Assembly (NCBI RefSeq): GCF_042214795.1
Contig: NZ_CP090177.1
Coordinates: forward strand, 868,001-932,000
Length of the DNA: 64,000 nucleotides
Direction: 5' to 3'
Origin: Arcobacter iocasae
GTDB taxonomy: Bacteria; Campylobacterota; Campylobacteria; Campylobacterales; Arcobacteraceae
The translations under genes and the position numbers were made by a program. This document shows, piece by piece, positions 1-8,666 of this stretch. A model generated the notes under the pieces. The model was not told where the DNA came from. It searched no databases and saw nothing but the letters and a program-made list of their open reading frames with translations. How positions within the stretch are numbered: position 1 is the stretch's first letter; each line of letters opens with the position of its first letter.

Positions 1-30
1 TGATGCTTTAGCTCATCAATTAAATATCTT

Positions 31-59
31 ATAAAAATATGCATTTTGCATATTTTTAT
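31..59. terminator. Hairpin at the 3' end of the LysR gene
   Basis: A perfect inverted repeat with 13-nt arms (ATAAAAATATGCA, loop TTT, TGCATATTTTTAT) overlaps the stop codon of the LysR gene. The A/T-rich outer stem gives a U-run on both strands, so it could terminate in either direction. The stem is weak in G+C, so this is a probable rather than certain intrinsic terminator. Confidence 0.5.
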
Positions 60-883
60 AGTGCAAGTTCTTTTAAATAATCTGCAATTTTAGGAATATT
101 ATCTTTTCTACAAACTAAACAAGTGGGCATATCCCAAGCTTTCTTATTTAACTTCGAAATTTTAACTTCATCTTCAAATCTTAGTTTTTTCACAATACTT
201 AAGGGTAGTATTGATTTTCCCATTCCAGCTTTTACACATCCTAAAATAGTATCATAACTACCAAACTCTAACTTTTTGTGCTCTACTTGGGTTAGTTCAA
301 ATAAATAATCTTGAGCAAAATCACTATATGCACACCCTTTTTTAAAACTCAAAAAGACATTTGGAACCAATTCATCAAAAGGTTCAACTAAAACTAATTC
401 TTCATCAACTTTATTTAATACAAGGAGTTCATTTTCTTGAGGTATACCACTAATAAAAGCCATATCTACTTTATACTCCATTATCATTTTTTTGATTTCA
501 CCTGTGGTATTTGTGATAAGTTCTAATTGCGTATTTGGAAATTCCTTGTGTATATTTAATAAAAAGTTTACTATTCTTGTTACAGCATTTGATTCAGTTG
601 AAGCAACGATTAGTTGCTCTTGCTTTAGCATATCTTTCATGTCTAAAGTTGCCAATTCAATTTTTTTTATAATCTCTACAGCATGGGGATAAAGTCTTTC
701 TCCTTCATGTGTTAAAAGAACTCCAGCAGGAACCCTATGGAAAAGTTTGCACCCAAGATTTTTTTCCAATTGTTTTATTCTTGAAGTTACATTTGACTGG
801 GCATATTTTAAACTATTTGCAGCTTTTGAAATAGACTTTTTATTGGCAACACTTACAAATACTTTTAATAAATTAGAATCCAT
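56..883 (-). CDS. LysR-family transcriptional regulator
   Basis: 275-residue LysR-type regulator. The N-terminal winged helix-turn-helix (about residues 3-62) carries the family pattern around KSISKAANSL...VTSRIKQLE and ends in the usual LxTxEGExL stretch. Residues about 85-270 form the periplasmic-binding-protein-like effector domain. I place the start at 883 (MDSNLLKVF) and not at 910, because AAGGAAAA lies just upstream of 883 and LysR proteins normally begin a few residues before the first helix. It is divergent from an MFS exporter with a palindromic, promoter-bearing spacer, so it probably controls that exporter and itself. The inducer is unknown. Confidence 0.9.
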   Translation of the reverse strand: MDSNLLKVFVSVANKKSISKAANSLKYAQSNVTSRIKQLEKNLGCKLFHRVPAGVLLTHEGERLYPHAVEIIKKIELATLDMKDMLKQEQLIVASTESNAVTRIVNFLLNIHKEFPNTQLELITNTTGEIKKMIMEYKVDMAFISGIPQENELLVLNKVDEELVLVEPFDELVPNVFLSFKKGCAYSDFAQDYLFELTQVEHKKLEFGSYDTILGCVKAGMGKSILPLSIVKKLRFEDEVKISKLNKKAWDMPTCLVCRKDNIPKIADYLKELAL

Positions 884-920
884 ATCACTTTTCCTTATAT
901 CACTAATCATGATTAATTAT

Positions 921-955
921 TTGACATAATATCATCTTTAGTGATATTATGTCAA
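921..955. promoter_or_regulatory. Symmetric divergent promoter/operator between LysR and MFS genes
   Basis: TTGACATAATATCA (921-934) and TGATATTATGTCAA (942-955) form a perfect 14-nt inverted repeat around a 7-nt spacer. Each arm supplies a TTGACA -35 for one strand and, 18 bp away in the other arm, a TATTAT -10. The plus-strand promoter points at the MFS gene (start 974) and the minus-strand promoter at the LysR gene (start 883). LysR proteins typically bind interrupted dyads of this kind (T-N11-A), so this is the likely operator. The promoter and operator roles are inferred from sequence only. Confidence 0.7.
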
Positions 956-973
956 AAACAAAGGAATAGAGTT

Positions 974-2158
974 TTGAAAAATATAAGACTTTTAGATAGA
1001 AATTCTAATGCCTCTATTATACTTGCAGGAATTCTTGCACTAATTATTGGAGTTGGTGTTGCTAGATTTGTTTTTACTTCACTACTTCCTCCTATGCTTG
1101 AAGATTATTTGACTGTAAGAGTTGCAGGAATTTTAGCATCAGTTAATTATATGGGGTATTTAGCTGGATCTATTTTTGCAGTATTTATAAAAGATATATA
1201 TGCAAAAGTGAAGTTTTTTAGACTGGGTATGATTCTATGCGTTTTAACAACACTAATTTTAGCAACTACTCAAAATGAAACTTTATGGTTAGTCTCAAGG
1301 ATAATTGCTGGATTTGGAGCCGCGATGGGCTTAGTTGTAGGTTCTGCAATTGTAATGTACAAACTAAAAATAGATAATAAAACAAAAGCCATGGGAATAC
1401 ATTTTTCAGGAATTGGTTTTTCTATATTAGTTACTGATTTAATTGTTCGTGCTGTGTTTTATTTCCATGGGACTTGGCAAGAAGCTTGGCTAGTTTTGAC
1501 TATCTTTGCATTTTTTGCATCATTTTATCCAATGTATATATTATCATTTGGAAAAAGAATAAATACAGGAGTTGTGGAACATCACTTTGATAAAAAACTA
1601 TTTACTCCTTTTGTGATACTTCTTATCATGGCATACTTTTGTGAAGGTATTGGTATGGTTGTACAGTCTACTTTTATACCTGATATCATTAACTCACTTG
1701 AAGGCTTACAAGGGTATGGAAATCTCACTTGGACTCTTGTTGGACTAGCTGGTATTCCTTCTTGTATTATTTGGATGAATTTAGCACACAAATATGGAAG
1801 TGTAAATATAATCATTATCTCTATGTTACTTCAAGTAATAGGTATATTAATTTCAGCCCTTACAAATAATATGTACTTAAACCTACTTTCTGGTATTTTA
1901 TATGGAGGAACTTTTGTAGGTCTTGTTGCCTTGTTTATGAGCTTAGGAGGGAAACTAGCAGGTGCAAACCCAGTTATTCTTATGGGAGCACTTACAACTG
2001 CTTATGGAATAGGACAAGTTTTAGCACCACTTTATAGTGTTGCGTTAATAGAAAAATTTGGAAACTATGATTATGCACTTTATCTAACAGCTTTTATAGT
2101 TTTTGGAGGTGTTGTATTATTGTTTATTTCAAAAGTTTTTAAAATAGTAAAAGACTAG
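974..2158 (+). CDS. MFS transporter, YbfB/YjiJ-like
   Basis: 394-residue membrane protein with about 12 hydrophobic segments, resembling the YbfB/YjiJ branch of the major facilitator superfamily. The first segment carries GVGVARFVFTSLLPPM, which is close to this family's typical TM1 (GIGRFAYTPLLP). I use the TTG at 974 (MKNIRLLDRN), preceded by AAGGAATAGAG. The upstream GTG at 941 lies inside the promoter palindrome. The divergent LysR gene suggests an inducible exporter, but the substrate cannot be read from the sequence. Confidence 0.85.
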   Translation: MKNIRLLDRNSNASIILAGILALIIGVGVARFVFTSLLPPMLEDYLTVRVAGILASVNYMGYLAGSIFAVFIKDIYAKVKFFRLGMILCVLTTLILATTQNETLWLVSRIIAGFGAAMGLVVGSAIVMYKLKIDNKTKAMGIHFSGIGFSILVTDLIVRAVFYFHGTWQEAWLVLTIFAFFASFYPMYILSFGKRINTGVVEHHFDKKLFTPFVILLIMAYFCEGIGMVVQSTFIPDIINSLEGLQGYGNLTWTLVGLAGIPSCIIWMNLAHKYGSVNIIIISMLLQVIGILISALTNNMYLNLLSGILYGGTFVGLVALFMSLGGKLAGANPVILMGALTTAYGIGQVLAPLYSVALIEKFGNYDYALYLTAFIVFGGVVLLFISKVFKIVKD

Positions 2159-2251
2159 AGTAGATAGTTAAAGACAACTCGTTGTCTACTTTAGGGTTTG
2201 CAACTTTTAGGATTTATTATAAATCTTGCTAAAAGAAGTTATTAAATAAAG

Positions 2252-2271
2252 GTTCCCTTTAAAATGGGAAC
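2252..2271. other. GTTCCC/GGGAAC hairpin upstream of the tautomerase gene
   Basis: GTTCCC (2252-2257) and GGGAAC (2266-2271) flank an A/T loop 16 nt before the tautomerase start. The MFS gene ends at 2158, and 2159-2251 holds no recognisable gene. It could be a terminator remnant or a 5' leader stem. Confidence 0.35.
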
Positions 2272-2287
2272 ATTTTAAAGGATTAAT

Positions 2288-2503
2288 ATGCCGTATATAA
2301 ATGTAAAAATGACCCATGAAGATGGAGGAGCTACAAAAGAGCAAAAAGAAAAACTTGTAAAAGGTATTACTGAACTTTTCTCTGATATTTTTGGAAGAGG
2401 AGCATCTAGTGCTGTTGTTCTTATAGAAGAAGTTTCAACTGATAATTATGCAATTGGTGGGAAAACAGTTACAACTATAAGAGAAGAGCAAAAAAAGAAT
2501 TGA
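2288..2503 (+). CDS. 4-oxalocrotonate tautomerase-family protein
   Basis: 71-residue protein with Pro directly after the initiator Met (MPYINVKMT), the catalytic N-terminal proline of the tautomerase superfamily once Met is removed. The rest fits the beta-alpha-beta subunit of 4-oxalocrotonate tautomerases (a helix around KEQKEKLVKGITELF, then VVLIEEVSTDNYAIGG). It is a few residues longer than the classic 62-residue enzyme. AAAGGA precedes the start. No catechol meta-cleavage genes are nearby, so the substrate is unknown. Confidence 0.85.
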   Translation: MPYINVKMTHEDGGATKEQKEKLVKGITELFSDIFGRGASSAVVLIEEVSTDNYAIGGKTVTTIREEQKKN

Positions 2504-2571
2504 TTTAAATCATACTCTTACTTTTAGCTTTTTGATAAGATTCATTTATTTCTTAATAAATGGATTAATAT

Positions 2572-3135
2572 ATGAAAAAGTTTTTTAAACAATTCAAAAA
2601 AGTAAATACAGAACCTATTGAAAGAGCTAATATTATTTGGTCTTGGATAGGTTCATTTATAGGTATTTTAGCTATCTCTTTATTTCATAGTGATATTCTA
2701 AATGACAATGACTTAACCTTAGTAATTGGTTCTTTTGGTGCAAGTGCTGTATTAGTTTATGGTGCAGTTAATTCTCCTCTTGCCCAACCTAGAAACCTCA
2801 TTGGTGGACATATCTTATCTGCACTTATAGGAGTTATATCTTATAAACTATTCCATAACCATATACTGTTTTGTTCTGCTTTTGCAGTGGCAACTTCTAT
2901 TTTGATTATGCAAGTAACTTTAACACTTCATCCTCCAGGAGGAGCCACAGCCCTTATTGCTGTAATTGGAAGTAATCAAATACATGACTTGGGATTTTTA
3001 TATGTTTTATATCCTGTAGCTTCAGGAGCTTTTATTCTTTTTATAATTGCAGTAGTTGTGAATAATATCCCTGCACATAGACATTATCCACACTCATCTA
3101 AGATTTTTAATTCAAAGTGGTTTGCAGATGATTGA
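2572..3135 (+). CDS. HPP-family membrane protein
   Basis: 187-residue integral membrane protein with about four or five hydrophobic segments and the diagnostic HPPGGATAL motif (about residues 124-132) of the HPP family. An NSPLAQPRN motif before the second half is also typical. Some HPP proteins have been linked to nitrite transport in phototrophs, but the role in this lineage is not known. The gene ends flush against the convergent folA gene: its TGA occupies 3133-3135 and the folA stop begins at 3136. Confidence 0.85.
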   Translation: MKKFFKQFKKVNTEPIERANIIWSWIGSFIGILAISLFHSDILNDNDLTLVIGSFGASAVLVYGAVNSPLAQPRNLIGGHILSALIGVISYKLFHNHILFCSAFAVATSILIMQVTLTLHPPGGATALIAVIGSNQIHDLGFLYVLYPVASGAFILFIIAVVVNNIPAHRHYPHSSKIFNSKWFADD

Positions 3136-3639
3136 TTAATCTTTTTTTACATAAACTTTAAATTTCCAAGCTGGGCTTTTTATTTTGCCACCTTCAATTA
3201 TTGCTTCATAATCTTTTTGCTCAGCTAAATCCCAAGTAGAGAAATCAATCTCTTCAAGATAGGCATCTGCCTCACCAGAAAAATCAACTTCACTTAAATA
3301 CATTTTATCAACATAGTCAAATAAAGTTTTATAAATAGTAGCCCCACCTATTATAAATAGTTCTTCCTCTCCTTTTTTTCTAGCAGAATTCAAAGCTTCA
3401 TGTATATCGCAAAATGATTCTACACCCTCATATTCAAACCCACCCTTTGATAATACAAGTGAAGTTCTATTTGGAAGAGGTTTACCTATTGATTCAAAAG
3501 TTTTTCTTCCCATTAAAATATGGTGCCCTGAAGTTATAGATTTAAAGTTTTTAAAATCTTCAGAAATATGCCATAACATTTGGTTATTTAACCCTATTTC
3601 CCAATTGTTTCCGTAAGCCACTATCATTGATACTATCAT
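3136..3639 (-). CDS. folA: Dihydrofolate reductase
   Basis: 167-residue dihydrofolate reductase, which uses NADPH to reduce dihydrofolate to tetrahydrofolate. Visible motifs are the N-terminal MIVAYG strand, MLWHISEDFKNFK with the substrate-binding Asp28, the LMGRKTFESIGKPLPNR cofactor region, and the FIIGGATIY strand. It lies 151 nt downstream of thyA on the same strand. This is a common pairing, because thymidylate synthase generates the dihydrofolate that this enzyme recycles. Confidence 0.95.
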   Translation of the reverse strand: MIVSMIVAYGNNWEIGLNNQMLWHISEDFKNFKSITSGHHILMGRKTFESIGKPLPNRTSLVLSKGGFEYEGVESFCDIHEALNSARKKGEEELFIIGGATIYKTLFDYVDKMYLSEVDFSGEADAYLEEIDFSTWDLAEQKDYEAIIEGGKIKSPAWKFKVYVKKD

Positions 3640-3656
3640 ACTGTATTCCTTTTAAT

Positions 3657-3685
3657 TGGTTCCCAATAAAAAGGAACCATTTTTT
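3657..3685. other. GGTTCC hairpin in the folA leader
   Basis: TGGTTCC (3657-3663) pairs with GGAACCA (3673-3679), followed on the plus strand by six T. In minus-strand transcription it would be a stem 20-40 nt upstream of the folA start. As a plus-strand terminator it has no obvious transcript to stop. The stem resembles the one at 2252-2271, which hints at a small dispersed motif. Confidence 0.35.
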
Positions 3686-3790
3686 ATATATCTACTTTTT
3701 AATAAAGGAAATAAATTTCTTTTAAAAGTAACCTTGTGCTCGTCACTCTCTTTGAGAAAGTTCTAAAGAAGACAACGAGTTGCCTTTTGG

Positions 3791-4654
3791 CTATACAGCC
3801 ATTACCCCTTTTATATGCTCGTGAGCTTCATAATTTGTAAGTTCGAAATCTTCCATTTTAAAATCAAAGATATTTTTAATATCTGGATTTATTTTCATAG
3901 TTGGTTTTGCAAATGGTTCTCTTGTAATTTGTAAGTTTGCTTGTTCTAAATGATTTGAATAAAGATGTGCATCTCCAAAAGTATGTACAAAATCCCCTAC
4001 TTCTAAATCACAAACTTGTGCAACCATCATAGTCAATAATGCATAAGAAGCAATATTAAAAGGAACTCCTAAAAAGATATCTGCACTTCTTTGATAAAGT
4101 TGGCACGATAACTTACCATTTGCAACATAAAATTGAAAAAAAGTATGACAAGGAGGAAGTGCCATTTTTTCTATTTCTGCCACATTCCAAGCACTTAAAA
4201 TAAGTCTTCTAGAATCAGGATTATTTTTGATTTGCTCTATTAATTCAGATACTTGATCAATAGCTTTCCCATCATTTGTTTTCCAACTTCTCCATTGGCT
4301 TCCATAAACAGGTCCTAACTCTTTTACAGTATCACTATTTTCATAACCTAAAGCAACACCTTGATTATCAGCATTTGCAGTCCAGACTGTTTTTTTGCCT
4401 ATTATGTTTTCTGCCTTATCACCATAGTGAATTTCAGCCAATCTTCTCTCATCAGTAGAGCCTTCCAAAAACCAAAGTAGTTCAGAAATAATAGCTTTCA
4501 AATGACATTTTTTAGTAGTAACCAAAGGAAAACCTTCACTTAAATCAAATCTCATTTGATAACCAAATACAGATTTAGTTCCTGTTCCTGTTCTATCTTC
4601 TTTTAGTGTCCCATTTTCTAATACATGTTTCATCAAGTCTAAATATTGCTTCAT
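3791..4654 (-). CDS. thyA: Thymidylate synthase (ThyA type)
   Basis: 287-residue folate-dependent thymidylate synthase, which methylates dUMP to dTMP with methylene-tetrahydrofolate. Motifs include DRTGTGT near residue 20, GPVYGSQWRSW near residue 115, the nucleophile Cys169 in LPPCHTFFQFYV, and NIASYALLTMMVAQ. The C-terminus (HIKGVMAV) matches the mobile C-terminal tail of the family. It is slightly longer than the 264-residue E. coli enzyme, with the extra length around residues 80-115. folA follows in the same direction. Confidence 0.95.
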   Translation of the reverse strand: MKQYLDLMKHVLENGTLKEDRTGTGTKSVFGYQMRFDLSEGFPLVTTKKCHLKAIISELLWFLEGSTDERRLAEIHYGDKAENIIGKKTVWTANADNQGVALGYENSDTVKELGPVYGSQWRSWKTNDGKAIDQVSELIEQIKNNPDSRRLILSAWNVAEIEKMALPPCHTFFQFYVANGKLSCQLYQRSADIFLGVPFNIASYALLTMMVAQVCDLEVGDFVHTFGDAHLYSNHLEQANLQITREPFAKPTMKINPDIKNIFDFKMEDFELTNYEAHEHIKGVMAV

Positions 4655-4739
4655 TTCATTCCTTAAAAAAGTAGTATATTTACTACTGTATAATAAAGAT
4701 TATTTTATCTAAGATTATATATTTTATTAATAAATTTGT

Positions 4740-5357
4740 TTAAAAGATGAGTAAATGTGTTAAAGAATAAGCAATATATAACATCAAACAACCAATTGCC
4801 AAATCTAAGATTTTCCATGTATTTGGATTTTTAAATAATGGTATTAAAAATCTTGCCCCAAATCCTAAAGCCAAAAACCAAGTAGCAGAAGCAAAAGAAG
4901 TTCCTAAAATAAAGTACAATTTTAAACTATCTTGAATATTTGCTCCAATTCCACCTATTAAAAAAACAGTATCCAAATAAACATGTGGATTTAGAAAAGT
5001 AAACATAAAAAGTAGAGAAAATACTTTTTTAATAGGGTCTGTTTTTATCTCATTATCTATTTTTAAACTCTCATTTTTAAAAGCAGATTTAAAAGAAGTA
5101 AAAGCATAAAAAACTAAAAAAGTTATACCAAAAATTGCCATAGCATTTATAAAATTTTGGTTTCCTTTGATAAAAAAACCTAAACCTAAAACACCTACAG
5201 TGATTAAAAGAATATCAGTTAAAATACAAAAAATCGTTGCTTTAAATACATGTTGTTTAAGAAGCCCAAGCTTTAGAATATAAGCATTTTGTGCACCAAT
5301 TGCAACGATTAGAGGAAGACCAACAAAGTAGCCTTTGATAAATGTATCAAATTCCAT
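4740..5357 (-). CDS. LysE/ArgO-type amino-acid exporter
   Basis: 205-residue membrane protein with about six transmembrane segments. The N-terminal region (GLPLIVAIGAQNAYILKLGL) is the LysE/ArgO-family signature for export of basic amino acids, and LNPHVYLDT in the middle is equally typical. It is the last gene of a five-gene minus-strand run that begins with an amino-acid ABC importer, and its ATG overlaps the stop of the MarC-family gene. Importer and exporter in one transcript suggests pool-size control of the same or a related amino acid. This is inference. Confidence 0.85.
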   Translation of the reverse strand: MEFDTFIKGYFVGLPLIVAIGAQNAYILKLGLLKQHVFKATIFCILTDILLITVGVLGLGFFIKGNQNFINAMAIFGITFLVFYAFTSFKSAFKNESLKIDNEIKTDPIKKVFSLLFMFTFLNPHVYLDTVFLIGGIGANIQDSLKLYFILGTSFASATWFLALGFGARFLIPLFKNPNTWKILDLAIGCLMLYIAYSLTHLLIF

Positions 5358-5986
5358 TAGATATAGGTTTTAGCTAAATGAATGATTCCTGAAACTATAA
5401 ATTGAATAGCAAGTGCTCCAACAATAAGTCCCATAAGTTTAGTTACAACATTTTGTCCTGTAACTCCCAAATATTTTTTGATATAAATTGAATTTTTCAA
5501 TACCAAATAAAATAAAAAAGCATTAATACAAAAAGCAACTACAAGGGTAAAAAGTTCCATTGTATTTTCAACTTGGTTTTTAAAAATAATAATTGTAGTA
5601 AAAAGTCCAGCTCCAAAGGTAATTGGAATACCTATTGGAATAACTGCCATCTCTTCATCTTTTTTACTACTTCTTGTATCATCTTGAGTTTCACCTGAAG
5701 AACTACCTCTTACCATAGTAAGTGCCATCAATAATAGTACCAATCCACCCATAACTTGAAGTGAATCTTCACCTATACCAAATAGCTTTAAAACTAACTC
5801 TCCACTAATTAATACAACAAAAAATGCCACAACAATAGTAATACTTGTTTTTCTAGCGATTGTAGAAATTTGTGTTTTTGAAATATTTGGACTAAGAATT
5901 GATAAGGCAATTGCGCTTATTCCAATAGGATCAATTATTGCAAAAAAGGTAATACTTTGTTGTAAAAAATTTTGAAAAACTTCCAA
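5357..5986 (-). CDS. MarC-family integral membrane protein
   Basis: 209-residue MarC-family protein with six predicted membrane segments. Typical motifs are FFAIIDPIGISAIALS near the N-terminus and IPIGIPITFGAGLFTT after the central hydrophilic loop, which is rich in Ser, Asp and Lys (SSSGETQDDTRSSKKDEE). The biochemical function of the family is not established. The gene sits directly after the ABC permease gene and overlaps the LysE-type gene by one base, so it is almost certainly co-transcribed with both. Confidence 0.85.
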   Translation of the reverse strand: MEVFQNFLQQSITFFAIIDPIGISAIALSILSPNISKTQISTIARKTSITIVVAFFVVLISGELVLKLFGIGEDSLQVMGGLVLLLMALTMVRGSSSGETQDDTRSSKKDEEMAVIPIGIPITFGAGLFTTIIIFKNQVENTMELFTLVVAFCINAFLFYLVLKNSIYIKKYLGVTGQNVVTKLMGLIVGALAIQFIVSGIIHLAKTYI

Positions 5987-6952
5987 TTAATTCATTCCGC
6001 CTTTTAAAGTCATTTTTTTCTCTATTCTATGTCCTATAAAACTTAATATAGAAGTTATACAAAGATAAAGAAGTGCTACAATTATCCATGTCTCAAAAGG
6101 AGAAAAAGTATTTGAAACAATCTCTTTTCCTACCTTTGTTAAATCTGTAATAGAAATAACAGAAACCAATGACGAATCTTTTACTAAAGCAATCATTTCA
6201 CCAATAAGTGTTGGCAATGCTCTTTTAAAAGCTTGAGGTAAAATTATATATCTCATAGCCTGAAAATTAGATATTCCCAAAGATTTTGAAGCTTCAAGTT
6301 GACCTTTATCAATAGATTGAATAGCTCCTCTTAGAATCTCTGCCATATATGCACCAAAGAATATACCTAAAGATAATACCCCTGCTACAAAACGATCAAA
6401 TTCAAAAATATTTGCAACAATAAAATAAAATAAAAAGATTTGTACTAATAAAGGAGTACCCCTTACAATTGTTACATATACTGTTGCTAAATCTTTTATG
6501 AATACTATTGGGGATAGTTTCATAAAAGCAACAATAATACCAATAAAAAAAGTTAAAACAGCTGCAAAAAAGGATATTTTTAAAGTTATCCATAAACCAT
6601 TTAAAATAGGTCCTGGTTTTGTAACTGTTTTTGAAGCAATATAATCGCCAGTGTATACATTTTCACCCACATTATATACAAATGAAAAACTACTATCTAA
6701 CTTATCAAGAGTTACATTTTCATTACCCTTAATATAGTATTTACCATTATCTAATACTAGTTTTCCATCTATTGGGGCTTCTATTGTTATAGTATCTTTA
6801 TACGCAAAATATTTTGGAACAGAATTCCACTTCCAAACATAATTAATATGTGAAGCTGCTGCATATAAAAAATATCCTAAAACAATAAATAAAGCTAAGG
6901 CAATAACATGCCCTAGCTTTTTATTTTGTGTCCATGATTCTCTTCTTGCCAT
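5987..6952 (-). CDS. Amino-acid ABC transporter permease (HisMQ/GlnP type)
   Basis: 321-residue permease of the polar-amino-acid ABC family. An N-terminal membrane anchor (about residues 15-32) is followed by an unusual hydrophilic segment of roughly 85 residues, probably periplasmic. The standard five-segment permease domain begins at about residue 118 (LNGLWITLKISFFAAV). The EAA loop is visible in EASKSLGISNFQAMRYIILPQAFKRALP. It lies 3 nt from the binding-protein gene and 1 nt from marC. The extra periplasmic segment is longer than in the usual permease of about 220 residues. Confidence 0.9.
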   Translation of the reverse strand: MARRESWTQNKKLGHVIALALFIVLGYFLYAAASHINYVWKWNSVPKYFAYKDTITIEAPIDGKLVLDNGKYYIKGNENVTLDKLDSSFSFVYNVGENVYTGDYIASKTVTKPGPILNGLWITLKISFFAAVLTFFIGIIVAFMKLSPIVFIKDLATVYVTIVRGTPLLVQIFLFYFIVANIFEFDRFVAGVLSLGIFFGAYMAEILRGAIQSIDKGQLEASKSLGISNFQAMRYIILPQAFKRALPTLIGEMIALVKDSSLVSVISITDLTKVGKEIVSNTFSPFETWIIVALLYLCITSILSFIGHRIEKKMTLKGGMN

Positions 6953-6955
6953 GAG

Positions 6956-7771
6956 TTATTGAACTCTTTTTAGCCAAGTAGTATCTTTCAACCACTTATC
7001 ATTAATTTGTCCATAAAAGTCAACTACTTTGTCACCTTTTATTTGTCTTAAGAAGTTATTTAACCAATTTAAGAAATCAGGGTCACCTTTTCTAATTGCC
7101 CATGCTAAAGGTTCAAAAGTCAATGGTTCATCTAAATGAACTAATTTCCCATTACCTTTATCTGCCATAAATAAAATATTATATGGTTGGTCATAAACAA
7201 AGGCAGCTGCATTATTGTTTAAAACTTCACTTACTGCATCTGCTTCAGTTTCGAAGGTAACAATTTTTGCTTTTTTATAGAATTTTCTTATTGCAATTTC
7301 AGCTGATGTTCCAAGTTTTGTTACAATTGTATATTCAGGTTTATCTAACTCTTTTGCAGATTTTATTTTACCTTCTAAAGACTTGTTCATTAATACAGTT
7401 TGTCCAACTACTAAATATGGATCTGCAAAATTAACTTTTAAATTTCTTTGTTGAGTAACTGTCATACCAGAGATTATAATATCACATTTTCCAGTTACAA
7501 GTGCTGCAATAATACCATCCCAAGCTGTAGGAAGAAGTTTTAATTTAACCCCCATTTCTTTAGCCATTAGTTGTGCTACATCCACATCATAACCGATAAT
7601 TCTACCCTTTTTATCTTTCATTTCAAATGGCATATACCCAGGTTCTAAACAAACTTGAAGTTCACCTCTTTCTAAAACCTTATTCAATGTAGAATTTTTC
7701 CACAAGTTTATATCCGATGCTACTAGATTAACTGTAGCAAATACTAAAATAGCTAAAACCAATTTTTTCAT
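6956..7771 (-). CDS. Amino-acid ABC transporter substrate-binding protein (SBP family 3)
   Basis: 271-residue periplasmic solute-binding protein. The signal peptide MKKLVLAILVFATVNLVAS probably ends near residue 19. The mature protein has the family-3 motifs: GELQVCLEPGYMPFEMKDKKG, GYDVDVAQLMAKEMG, and DIIISGMTVTQQRNLKVNFADPYL. The Arg in QQRN is where family members contact the substrate carboxylate. It sits between the ATPase and permease genes of the same importer. The exact amino acid is not predictable from the motifs. Confidence 0.92.
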   Translation of the reverse strand: MKKLVLAILVFATVNLVASDINLWKNSTLNKVLERGELQVCLEPGYMPFEMKDKKGRIIGYDVDVAQLMAKEMGVKLKLLPTAWDGIIAALVTGKCDIIISGMTVTQQRNLKVNFADPYLVVGQTVLMNKSLEGKIKSAKELDKPEYTIVTKLGTSAEIAIRKFYKKAKIVTFETEADAVSEVLNNNAAAFVYDQPYNILFMADKGNGKLVHLDEPLTFEPLAWAIRKGDPDFLNWLNNFLRQIKGDKVVDFYGQINDKWLKDTTWLKRVQ

Positions 7772-7784
7772 TTTTATTCCTTTT

Positions 7785-8525
7785 TTAATGTGTTAAAATT
7801 TCGTTCAAGAATTTTTTTGCTCTATCGCTTTTTGGATTTTCAAAAAATTCTTTTGGGGTAGCTTCTTCTACTACAACTCCATGGTCCATAAATATAATCC
7901 TATCTCCAACTTCTTTTGCAAAACCCATTTCATGTGTTACACATACTATTGTAAAGTTTTCATGAGCTAGGTCTTTCATAACAGCTAAAACATCACCGAT
8001 TGTTTCTGGATCTAGTGCAGATGTAGGTTCATCAAAAAGTATTATCTTAGGTTTCATCGCTAAACTTCTAGCGATAGCAACACGCTGTTTTTGCCCACCT
8101 GATAAATCTCCGGGATAAGAGTTTGCTTTATCTTCTAGTTTTACTTTTTTTAAAAGTTCCATTGCAATACTATTAGCTTCTTCTTTTTTAATATTTTTAA
8201 CTAAACCAGGTGCTAATGTAATATTTTCCAGTATAGTTAAATGAGGGAAAAGATTAAAGTGCTGGAATACCATACCAACTTCACTTCTTATAGTTTGTAA
8301 ATTCTTTTTACTTCCGTGAATATCAATGTTATCAACAAAAATTTCACCGCTATCTATCTCTTCCAAACCATTAATACATCGGATTAATGTTGATTTCCCT
8401 GAACCAGAAGGTCCACAAACAACAACAATTTCACCTTTTTTAACATTAAAATCAATTCCTTTTAAGACATGAAACTTGTCATAAAACTTATCGATTTTCT
8501 TCATACTTATAATATTATCCATCAT
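7785..8525 (-). CDS. Amino-acid ABC transporter ATPase (GlnQ type)
   Basis: 246-residue ABC ATPase with Walker A GPSGSGKST (about 38-46), the Q-loop in MVFQHFNLFPHLT, signature LSGGQKQRVAIARSLA, Walker B IILFDEPTSALDPE and switch VTHEMGFAKEV, the last typical of polar-amino-acid importers. It is the first gene of the operon, followed at 13 nt by the binding-protein gene. The start is ambiguous between adjacent ATG codons at 8525 and 8522, which share an AAAGAG ribosome-binding site. Confidence 0.93.
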   Translation of the reverse strand: MMDNIISMKKIDKFYDKFHVLKGIDFNVKKGEIVVVCGPSGSGKSTLIRCINGLEEIDSGEIFVDNIDIHGSKKNLQTIRSEVGMVFQHFNLFPHLTILENITLAPGLVKNIKKEEANSIAMELLKKVKLEDKANSYPGDLSGGQKQRVAIARSLAMKPKIILFDEPTSALDPETIGDVLAVMKDLAHENFTIVCVTHEMGFAKEVGDRIIFMDHGVVVEEATPKEFFENPKSDRAKKFLNEILTH

Positions 8526-8636
8526 CTCTCTTTAATTAGACTAAGACGATATCATAGCTAAATTTATTTTAACATTCCTATAGAGCATGTATATAATTTA
8601 TACATAAAATAATCTTTTGCTTAAATAAACTATGGG

Positions 8637-8642
8637 TACAAT
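8637..8642 (+). promoter_or_regulatory. Probable -10 box of the DMT permease gene
   Basis: TACAAT preceded by TGGG (extended -10-like) lies 24 nt before the TTG start at 8667. A poor -35 (TTTTGC) is 16 bp upstream. A degenerate -35 is usual in this phylum. Confidence 0.4.
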
Positions 8643-8666
8643 GCAGATTTTATTTTAGGAGAATAA

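Noticed and set aside
2160..2195. ACAACTCGTTGT palindrome and the GACAACGAGTTG segment near 3770 as copies of the 50-kb repeat
   Set aside because: They share a few words (GACAAC, ACTCGTT) with the repeat family but not its ordered stems. They were too short to call copies.
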